DNA from: Acidobacteriaceae bacterium
GTDB taxonomy: Bacteria; Acidobacteriota; Terriglobia; Terriglobales; Acidobacteriaceae
DNA: 55,401 nt
Reading direction: 5' to 3'
Assembly (NCBI GenBank): GCA_025352065.1
Contig: JANXUC010000073.1
Span: 1-55,401 of the forward strand
Shown here: positions 49,589 through 55,401 of the stretch, one piece after another
Layout: each line of letters begins with the position of its first letter
Numbering within the stretch: position 1 is the stretch's first letter
The notes under the pieces: generated by a model
The model's input: the letters and a program-made list of their open reading frames with translations, nothing else
The model's database searches: none
What the model was told of the DNA's origin: nothing
Program-made: the position numbers and the translations under genes

Positions 49589-50341
49589 CTATTTCTTCAG
49601 GGTCGCCGCCAGGAATTTCACCGTGCGCTCCCACGCATCCGCCGTGTCCGCTGCACGATAGCCGTCTTTATTGTTCGGATTCTCGAAGCCGTGTCCGGCA
49701 TCCGGGTAGATTTTTGTGTCGACCTTCTTCCCGGCGGTCTTCATGGCCGCTTCAAACTTGCGGACGTCGTCCGGCGATATGCCTTGATCTTTTCCGCCGA
49801 AGAGTCCGAGAATCGGCGCGTTGATCTTCTTGATCGTGGCAGGCTCCGTCGCCAAGTGACCGTAGTTGATCACCGTGGCCGCCAGATCCGGGACTTCGAT
49901 CGCCGTTTGCAGCGAGTAGCCTCCACCCATACACCAGCCGATGGAGCCGACACGATCTTTCTTAACGTTGCTTTGCGACCGCAGGAACCCGACGGCGGCG
50001 ACCAAGTCGCGAGCGGCACGGTCATCCGGCACGCCGCGCATAATTTCGTGCGCCTGTTCCGGCGTGGTGGCTACTTTGCCGCGATAAAGGTCCACCGCCA
50101 GCGTGACGTAGCCTTCGTCAGCCAGCTTCGAGGCCTGTTCCTTCACCCAATCATTCAGCCCCCACCATTCGTGGATGACGACAAGGGCCGGGAACGGACC
50201 TTTGCCTTCCGGCGCATAGAGAATGCCCTGCACAGTTTCATCGCCGCTTTTGTAGGAAACAGGTTTCCCGGTCGCGGCGAAAGCAGAAGTGGCGCAAAGC
50301 AGAACTAGCGCAGCGGCAAATTTGATTTTCGATTTCGTCAT
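49589..50341 (-). CDS. Exported dienelactone hydrolase-family protein
   Basis: A 250-residue alpha/beta hydrolase. The signal peptide is IKFAAALVLLCATSAFA. The core has VIHEWWGLNDWVKEQASKLA, VTLAVDLYRGKVATTPEQA, the nucleophile elbow GSIGWCMGGGYSL (Cys as nucleophile, as in DLH), the acid in LFGGKDQGISPDD and the His in YPDAGHGFENP. The triad Cys-Asp-His is intact. Periplasmic location suggests action on esters or lactones taken from outside. It overlaps the GNAT gene by 4 nt (ATGA type). Confidence 0.9.
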   Translation of the reverse strand: MTKSKIKFAAALVLLCATSAFAATGKPVSYKSGDETVQGILYAPEGKGPFPALVVIHEWWGLNDWVKEQASKLADEGYVTLAVDLYRGKVATTPEQAHEIMRGVPDDRAARDLVAAVGFLRSQSNVKKDRVGSIGWCMGGGYSLQTAIEVPDLAATVINYGHLATEPATIKKINAPILGLFGGKDQGISPDDVRKFEAAMKTAGKKVDTKIYPDAGHGFENPNNKDGYRAADTADAWERTVKFLAATLKK

Positions 50342-50841
50342 AACGATAGCTCCATGTAAAGCACGCCCTGCATCGGATTCTCCCGGTAAGGATCAATTTC
50401 GCGGAAGCCCATCTGGTGATACATTACAGTCGCGTGATCCATTTTTCCGCCGACCGTGTCCAGACGCATGTAAGTGTATCCAATCGTACGCGCTTCGGCG
50501 ATGGCACGTTCTGCCAGGTTGCGTCCGATGTTCTGACCGCGAAAATCTGGTCGGACATAAAGGCGCTTCATTTCGCAAATATTCGCATTTGAGAGTTTGG
50601 CGTCGGAGGTGGTCGCAAGACGGCGCAGCGCGACGCAGCCCGCAAGCTTGCCCTCGGATTCCGCCAGCAACAGCCCCCCATTCGGAGGAACGTACTCTCC
50701 CGGCAGGTCCGCCAGCTCTTTGTCGAAATTCTGAAAGCAAAGGCTGAAGCCCAGCGACTGCGCGTACTCAAGAAACAGCTCCCGCGCTTGCTCGATCTGC
50801 GCCGAAGATTCCGCTGGAACGATATGGAGAGCGGTTGCCTT
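50338..50841 (-). CDS. GNAT N-acetyltransferase without a canonical start codon
   Basis: About 167 residues in frame. The N-terminus reads ATALHIVPAESSAQIEQARE and the acetyl-CoA-binding block MKRLYVRPDFRGQNIGRNLA (RGQNIG as the Q/RxxGxG/A signature), followed by YHQMGFREIDPYRENPMQGV. The frame opens inside the fabG 3' end and holds no ATG/GTG/TTG before a TTG deep in the protein. The natural start position reads AAG-GCA-ACC (50839-50841), one base away from ATG-GCA-ACC. ATA at 50842-50844 overlaps the fabG stop. Either a non-canonical start, coupled reinitiation or a start-codon mutation. Substrate unknown. Confidence 0.7.
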   Translation of the reverse strand, partial: KATALHIVPAESSAQIEQARELFLEYAQSLGFSLCFQNFDKELADLPGEYVPPNGGLLLAESEGKLAGCVALRRLATTSDAKLSNANICEMKRLYVRPDFRGQNIGRNLAERAIAEARTIGYTYMRLDTVGGKMDHATVMYHQMGFREIDPYRENPMQGVLYMELSL

Positions 50842-51584
50842 TATCCCATCAACATGCCTCCGTTGATATTGAGCACGTGCCCGGTAATGTAGCCCGCCTG
50901 TTCCGAGGCGAGAAACTCTACCGCGTGCGCCACTTCTTCTGGCGTCCCCGTCCGTCCGAGCGGAATCATCTTCAATGCGTTTTCTTTGAACTCGCCCGAG
51001 AGAACTTCCGTCATCGCGGTCTCAATAAATCCAGGAGCCACCGCATTGCAAGTGATGCTGCGCGACGCCAGTTCGCGCGCCACCGCCATCGTGAGCCCGA
51101 TCAGGCCTGCCTTCGACGCAGCGTAATTCGCCTGCCCAGCCTGCCCCGTCTGCCCAAAGACGCTGGCGATGTTGACGATCCTTCCCCAACGCTGCTTGAG
51201 CATGGGACTGATGACCTGCTGCGTACAAAGATAGGCCGAAGTCAGATTCGTATTGATCACCGAATCCCAATCCGCGCGTTTCATTCGCATAACGAGCTGA
51301 TCGTGAGTGATGCCCGCGTTGTTGACCAGAATGTCGATCTTGCCAAACCGCGCGATGGCCGCCTTGATAACGGTTTTAATCTGCTCTTCATCAGCGACAT
51401 CGAGCACAAACGCGGCGGCCGTTCCGCCCGCTGCGGTAATTTCCTGGACCACTTCGTCCAACTTTTGTTGGTTGCGAGCCGCCACGACGACCGTCGCACC
51501 CGATTTCGCCAAGCGCGCCGCACAAGCGCGTCCAATCCCTTGCGACGCACCTGTCACCAACGCTACCCGGCCCGAAAAAGTCAT
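50841..51584 (-). CDS. fabG: 3-oxoacyl-ACP reductase
   Basis: An NADPH-dependent short-chain dehydrogenase that reduces 3-oxoacyl-ACP in fatty-acid elongation. It has 247 residues, the family length. The cofactor motif TGASQGIGRACAARLA is near 12-27, NNAG near 87, the catalytic Ser in GRIVNIASVFGQTG, and YAASKAGLIGLT with Tyr and Lys. The C-terminal EQAGYITGHVLNINGGMLMG block is typical of FabG. No other fab gene is adjacent; the GNAT gene overlaps its stop. Confidence 0.93.
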   Translation of the reverse strand: MTFSGRVALVTGASQGIGRACAARLAKSGATVVVAARNQQKLDEVVQEITAAGGTAAAFVLDVADEEQIKTVIKAAIARFGKIDILVNNAGITHDQLVMRMKRADWDSVINTNLTSAYLCTQQVISPMLKQRWGRIVNIASVFGQTGQAGQANYAASKAGLIGLTMAVARELASRSITCNAVAPGFIETAMTEVLSGEFKENALKMIPLGRTGTPEEVAHAVEFLASEQAGYITGHVLNINGGMLMG

Positions 51585-51642
51585 GAAGAGCCTCCTTGCT
51601 TGATGTGCAAATTATAGCTGTCGCGGCACGTTCGCCGAGCGT

Positions 51643-52389
51643 TCAAAGAATTCTGCGAATCGGCCAGATCAGTACGCGCAATTGTTTCGCAAAGTGCAGC
51701 AGCGGTGCTCTCTGCGGCAATTCAATCCCGGCCACCGAAGCCATCGAGTTTTCTTCGATGCGCGCCTCTGCATCCTGCAGCGGCCACGGTTCGTGATGAA
51801 TTTCTCCGCGATACACTTTTTCATCTGCCACCGTGTACAGGCAGTAGCGTTCCGAAAGCCAATGCTCGATCGTCCCGGGTTGTCGCAGGCGAATAGGGCC
51901 GACAGGCTTGTAACTTCCGCGAAAGTTGGCCGGACGAGGATTGTGTATGCGCTCCGATGAGTAGCGAATCTCTTCGCCAAAAGCCTTCGATCTCATGCGC
52001 GCGTAATAATACGGCAAGCGATACGTCGCCCGCGCCGCCCAAACCGCAGGCAGATGGGCTGCATCCAAGCTGAAGAAATATACGCCCGGTTTTCCATCCA
52101 GGGTGACGTAAGTTCGCACATTCAATTCCGGAAAGCTCGAGAACCCTGGAACCGGCGGCAAAAAACGCGCACGAATCCCACTCATGCGAAAGGGAACTAC
52201 TCCAACCCAAGCCTGCCCATCAAATTGATCGAGAGGAAGTTGCGGAGGAACCAGAAGCCGAAGCTGCTCAACTGGAATCGGCCAATGAGCAAAAAGCAAA
52301 TCCCGCCAGTACTGCTCCATGATCCACGGCGAATCCGGCGGAGGATGCGTTCGGTGGCCAACCGACTTCAGCAAGACGTGCATACGCAA
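51643..52389 (-). CDS. DUF2071 (YqjF-like) protein
   Basis: A 248-residue protein of the DUF2071/COG3361 type: QYWRDLLFAHWPIPVEQLRL near 27-46, LPLDQFDGQAWVGVVPFRMS, FPELNVRTYVTLDGKPGVYF and a C-terminal RYCLYTVADEKVYRGEIHHE block. No signal peptide or membrane segment. The family is widespread but its function is not established. It stands alone, upstream of fabG on the same strand with a 58-nt gap. Confidence 0.85.
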   Translation of the reverse strand: MRMHVLLKSVGHRTHPPPDSPWIMEQYWRDLLFAHWPIPVEQLRLLVPPQLPLDQFDGQAWVGVVPFRMSGIRARFLPPVPGFSSFPELNVRTYVTLDGKPGVYFFSLDAAHLPAVWAARATYRLPYYYARMRSKAFGEEIRYSSERIHNPRPANFRGSYKPVGPIRLRQPGTIEHWLSERYCLYTVADEKVYRGEIHHEPWPLQDAEARIEENSMASVAGIELPQRAPLLHFAKQLRVLIWPIRRIL

Positions 52390-52409
52390 GTCTAAAGCAA
52401 ATAGCGACT

Positions 52410-52509
52410 GGTCATTTCAACCCTGAGCGTTCTTTGCGAAGGGGAGGAATCCCTTTCGCCGAAAATAGCCTCGTTCGGGCAAGGATGCTTCGATACGCTC
52501 AGCATGACA
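52410..52509. repeat. 'GTCATTCCGAGCG' inverted-repeat element, copy E (divergent)
   Basis: Left GGTCATTTCAACCCTGAGCG with AGGAATCCCTTTCGCC; right AAGGATGCTTCGATACGCTC with AGCATGACA. More divergent than the other copies. Confidence 0.7.
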
Positions 52510-52529
52510 AGACTAAAGCACTGAATGCG

Positions 52530-53387
52530 TTACTGGCTCTCGCCCTGGGCCGTCTGCAAGGTCCCCGGCACCACCTGATAGTCGCGGTGGTAGACATCGA
52601 TAATCGTCTTGCCCACAATGCTCGCCTTCGCTTCGGAATGCACATGCACGGGCAAAGTGAACGGACCGAAGTCTGCGTAATCCTGCTCCAGCTTAATCTT
52701 GCTCAGAAACACCGACGGTGACTTTGCTGGCACGCCTTCCAGTCGCACCAGGCTTCCAGTGCGCGCGTCCAGCAACATCGTTCCCTTGATCAATCCCAGC
52801 CGCTTCTTGTGCGGCTTTAATTGATAGATGTGTACGAGGCGACCATCGATTTCGCGCAGCCCTTTGTAGGAAAACTTGTAGTTCACGTCGGATACCGCCA
52901 CCAAACGCCCGTCGTCCTTCTGCACATGATCCACTTCCGACTGCATCAGCCGCAAAATCACGTTGGCCTTCACAAACGTATCTCCCGTGAAGTGCAGCGC
53001 CGTAAATAGCAAGGACTTCGGCGCCGAATACTGCCGCTTCACCTCATACTCCCCTTGCTGCTTGGTTTCCGGAAGTTCCGCGCGAATCACGGTCGTGGCC
53101 GTGTAGGAGGCCAAATCACTCGTCTGGCGCGCCGAACGCGATTGATAACTCTGCAGCGCCAACTCGGCAGACATCAAAGGCAACACAGCCGAGGGCGGCG
53201 TCAGCGGAGGCAGGGAATCATCCGCAGAGAAATCCGACTCCAGAATCGAGTTCATCAACGCAACATCTTCTGCGGAAAATAGGTCCGCAGGCACTGCGAC
53301 CGCAGGCGGAGCTATCGCCTGGGCCAAACCGTTTCCACTTAAACTAAACAAAATAATGGCTGCAACAGCTGAAAAGTATCGCATCAA
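52530..53387 (-). CDS. Exported LolA/LolB-like protein, unknown function
   Basis: A 285-residue protein with signal peptide SAVAAIILFSLSGNGLAQA. After a Ser/Pro-rich linker (about 28-70), a beta-rich domain resembles outer-membrane lipoprotein-sorting folds: YEVKRQYSAPKSLLFTALHF, VNYKFSYKGLREIDGRLVHI, then KGTMLLDARTGSLVRLEGVP and SKIKLEQDYADFGPFTLPVH, the strands expected of such a fold. Similarity is by pattern only; the protein may carry a lipid or be purely structural. It stands alone. Confidence 0.75.
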   Translation of the reverse strand: MMRYFSAVAAIILFSLSGNGLAQAIAPPAVAVPADLFSAEDVALMNSILESDFSADDSLPPLTPPSAVLPLMSAELALQSYQSRSARQTSDLASYTATTVIRAELPETKQQGEYEVKRQYSAPKSLLFTALHFTGDTFVKANVILRLMQSEVDHVQKDDGRLVAVSDVNYKFSYKGLREIDGRLVHIYQLKPHKKRLGLIKGTMLLDARTGSLVRLEGVPAKSPSVFLSKIKLEQDYADFGPFTLPVHVHSEAKASIVGKTIIDVYHRDYQVVPGTLQTAQGESQ

Positions 53388-53690
53388 GATTAATTAAGGA
53401 ACCCTTAACTTTATATAGGATGTTCGCCAAAAGCAAAAGTATCAACGCTCAGTAAAAGCGATACCCTAAAGTGCGTAAATCGCGACTCAAGAATACCTGA
53501 TACTGGCCGAAGTCCTTTCGACGCCAGCCCTCAATTTAAGATACGCGCCCTCCCACCCGCTGGTTCCCAATAATCACGTAGCCTCAGGCGACTCGCCTGA
53601 GGATCGGGCGCAGCCCGAAGCGAATTCCACCATCTCAAAATACGGGAATTGCCCCCGCCGCCTCCGCAAAGTAACATTGTGGATTCCATC
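53388..53690. other. Intergenic region upstream of the ThyX-like gene
   Basis: Contains no supported gene. The only clear structure is a TCACGTAGCC-type palindrome (53573-53602) with a perfect 9-bp stem. AT-rich sequence near 53405-53420 (TTAACTTTATATAGGATG) may belong to the promoter of the exported protein gene on the minus strand. Confidence 0.5.
53573..53602. repeat. Short palindromic intergenic repeat, copy 2 (TCACGTAGCC type)
   Basis: TCACGTAGCC leads into CCTCAGGCG, loop ACT, CGCCTGAGG (9-bp perfect stem). Related to the copy at 7425-7453. Confidence 0.65.
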
Positions 53691-55325
53691 ATGCCTCAAA
53701 CTTCATCCACCGCCGACGAGAAATTAGCGAACGCCATCCCCACCACTTCCGCGCAGGACCCTGCCACTACTCAACCCGCCATCGAGGTCTTCGCCATCCA
53801 CGGTGCCGAGCCCGAAGTCCAAGCCTATGCCATGGCGAAATACTCGCGCTCCGCTCTGTCGATGAAGGATTCCCTTCGCGAGATCAGTTCGCAGAAGGCT
53901 GAGAAATTTCTCAATACGTTCTATTTTCAGTACGGCCACCGCTCCATCGCGGATTTAGCGCACATCGTGCTAGCCGTAGAGAAGCTTTCCATCCTTGCCG
54001 CCATCGCTCTAGCCGACGAGACTCGCTGGGACGGACAGGAGCGCTCCACCCGCTACCAGGACTTCCGCAAAGGCGGCTACTTCACGCCGCAGTTTGGCTC
54101 TTCGGATTCCGGCAAAGCCGCGCAAGTTCTCTATCGCGAGACCGTCGATTTTCTTTTCGCCGAATATGAAGCCCTCTCCGAGCAGATGTTCCAGCACCTG
54201 ATGAGCCGCACGGCCAAGCCCGACGACATGAAGCAGGATGCCTATGAGCGCACCCTGCGCGCCCGCGCCTTCGATATCTCGCGCTATCTATTGCCGCTGG
54301 CCACCAACACTTCGCTGGGCCAAATCGTCAACGCCAGAACTTTGGAAACGCAAGTCTCGCGCCTGCTTTCGCACACCCACGCTGAAGTTCGCCATCTGGG
54401 CGTGTTGCTGAAGAAGGCTGCCCTCGAACCCGCCTACAATGTGAATCACGAGTCCTACCGCGAGTTAGTAGCCAAGATTCGCGAAGCAAGCCCCGAACTC
54501 GGCGATTACGCTGCCCAGGAATTACTCAGAGACGTCCGCGTCGCCCCCACGCTAGTAAAATACGCCGACTCCAGCAATTATGAAATTGAAACACGCCGCG
54601 AACTTCGACAAGCCGCCGCCGAATTCATGCAGGGCGCCACGGTTGCAAAAACCGAGCCGGTCGAACTCCTCGACGACGATCCTGTCGAAATCGAACTCGC
54701 CACCACGCTGCTCTACGAACACTGCCACTATTCCTATCGTCAGATTCGCGAAGCTGTCGCAGCCGCCGGAGAAACTCGTCGTAACGAAATCATCAACCTC
54801 GGCATGAAGCATCGCGGCAAGCACGACGAACTCCTGCGCGCCTATTCCAGCGGCCAGCGCTTCCGCTTCGATATCCTCATGGACATCGGCGGCTTCCGCG
54901 ACATGCACCGCCACCGCCGCTGCGTGCAAATCATTCAGGACTTCACCACCCAGCACGGCTACGACGCCCCCGAAGAACTCGAAGCCGCCGGACTCGTGGC
55001 TCGTTACCAGGCGACGATGCAGCGAGTCGCGGAGGCCGTAGCGAAAATGGAACATAGTGAAACGCCGGAAGGCACTCCGTTCGAAGAAGCCCGCGAATCC
55101 GCCCAGTATGCCATTCCGCTAGCCTTCAAAAAACGCACCCTCTTCAAAATGGACTTCGCCGAAGCCCTCTACATCTCCGAGCTCCGCACCACGCCCGCGG
55201 GCCACACCTCCTACCGCAACGTGGCCTACGCCATGTACGAAGCGGTCGCGCGGAAACACCCCGCCCTCGCGAGCTATTTCCGTGTGCATGATGTGAGGGA
55301 ACCAGTGGATTTGTTGAAGCGGTAG
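53691..55325 (+). CDS. Double-length ThyX-like (FAD-dependent thymidylate synthase) protein
   Basis: A 544-residue protein, about twice the size of ThyX (220-250), which makes dTMP from dUMP with FAD and methylene-THF. The first half has YFQYGHRSIADLAHIVLAVE near 80-99 and QERSTRYQDF (ExSxRY-like). The second half has HCHYSYRQIREAVAAAGE and FRDMHRHRRCVQIIQD, where the RHR of the ThyX signature occurs. The signature RHRxxSxNExSxRY thus appears split over the two halves. ATG 53691 follows an in-frame TTG at 53649; the ATG is preferred. dNTP-related neighbours in the window are the dGTPase-like and deoxynucleoside kinase genes. Confidence 0.8.
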   Translation: MPQTSSTADEKLANAIPTTSAQDPATTQPAIEVFAIHGAEPEVQAYAMAKYSRSALSMKDSLREISSQKAEKFLNTFYFQYGHRSIADLAHIVLAVEKLSILAAIALADETRWDGQERSTRYQDFRKGGYFTPQFGSSDSGKAAQVLYRETVDFLFAEYEALSEQMFQHLMSRTAKPDDMKQDAYERTLRARAFDISRYLLPLATNTSLGQIVNARTLETQVSRLLSHTHAEVRHLGVLLKKAALEPAYNVNHESYRELVAKIREASPELGDYAAQELLRDVRVAPTLVKYADSSNYEIETRRELRQAAAEFMQGATVAKTEPVELLDDDPVEIELATTLLYEHCHYSYRQIREAVAAAGETRRNEIINLGMKHRGKHDELLRAYSSGQRFRFDILMDIGGFRDMHRHRRCVQIIQDFTTQHGYDAPEELEAAGLVARYQATMQRVAEAVAKMEHSETPEGTPFEEARESAQYAIPLAFKKRTLFKMDFAEALYISELRTTPAGHTSYRNVAYAMYEAVARKHPALASYFRVHDVREPVDLLKR

Positions 55326-55342
55326 CGGAATTACGCCGATCA

Positions 55343-55371
55343 ACTTGAGGTCGCAATTTGCGACCTCAAGT
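55343..55371. repeat. Perfect 14-bp palindrome after the ThyX-like gene
   Basis: ACTTGAGGTCGCAA and TTGCGACCTCAAGT around a single central T, 18 nt after the stop. No T-run follows. It may act as a terminator hairpin or be an intergenic repeat. Confidence 0.7.
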
Positions 55372-55401
55372 CTAACGAGGGGGCGGCCAGTCAGTCGTTC
55401 T

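Noticed and set aside
1-55401. Selenocysteine tRNA (selC) or selA/selB/selD in the window
   Set aside because: I looked through the intergenic stretches for a long tRNA-like sequence with a TCA anticodon and for the proteins among the reading frames; none was found. The machinery, if present, lies outside the window.

Overview
The window looks like a chromosomal segment of a soil-type acidobacterium (class Terriglobia / order Terriglobales). This is inferred from gene content and style: moderately high GC, many TTG/GTG starts, secreted proteins with HYDIN-like and BIG2-like Ig domains, and small palindromes of the 'GTCATTCCGAGCG...' and 'GGCGGACACTCTTGTCCGC' kind between genes. I saw no rRNA, tRNA, insertion sequence, prophage or CRISPR array. 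Most of the window is ordinary core genome.

Layout. 1-7.4 kb: end of an unknown gene, lpdA, hemB with a small membrane protein, a membrane histidine kinase, mutS2. 7.5-12.5 kb: a lipoprotein, then dnaG and rpoD with a clear terminator. 12.5-16.2 kb: palindrome-rich intergenic DNA around a DUF2971 gene, and dnaB. 16.2-22.2 kb: a CHAD/Ppx-GppA-like fusion and envelope glycosylation genes (GT2, a polytopic protein, a GT39-like protein). 22.4-29.9 kb: a MacB-like permease, a Trm112-like protein, then folD-coaE-deoxynucleoside kinase-panB-panC, which together serve one-carbon, coenzyme A and nucleotide supply, and a 3-methyladenine glycosylase. 29.9-37.9 kb: secreted proteins, ogt, a glutaminyl cyclase-like protein, a CDF transporter, a 1073-residue Ig-domain/deacetylase-like exoprotein and an OmpA-like protein. 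38-43 kb: an arginase-fold protein with a structured leader, a sorbosone dehydrogenase-like protein, a dGTPase-like protein, a higBA-type toxin-antitoxin pair with visible promoter and twin operators, and a peroxiredoxin. 43-55.4 kb: a TPR exoprotein, purH, a secreted carboxypeptidase-regulatory-like protein, an XRE regulator, a dienelactone hydrolase, fabG with a GNAT gene, DUF2071, a LolA-like exported protein and a double-length ThyX-like protein.

Main discovery candidate: two genes 5 kb apart on the minus strand are each interrupted by a single in-frame TGA with coding sequence continuing beyond it. One is a membrane-anchored peroxiredoxin in which TGA sits exactly at the peroxidatic cysteine (W-TGA-P-F-C, a UxxC motif). 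The other is an exported protein in which TGA follows His-Glu-Gly near the C-terminus. Each TGA is followed at a suitable distance by a hairpin with a G in the first two positions of its loop, the form expected of a bacterial SECIS element. I infer two selenoproteins. Conventional calling would break the first in two and truncate the second. No selA/B/C/D gene is visible here, so the claim depends on the rest of the genome.

Secondary points: a glutaminyl cyclase-like gene whose signal peptide needs an ATT start, a GNAT gene with no canonical start at the end of fabG, a 3'-truncated secreted-protein gene, and at least five families of intergenic palindromes.
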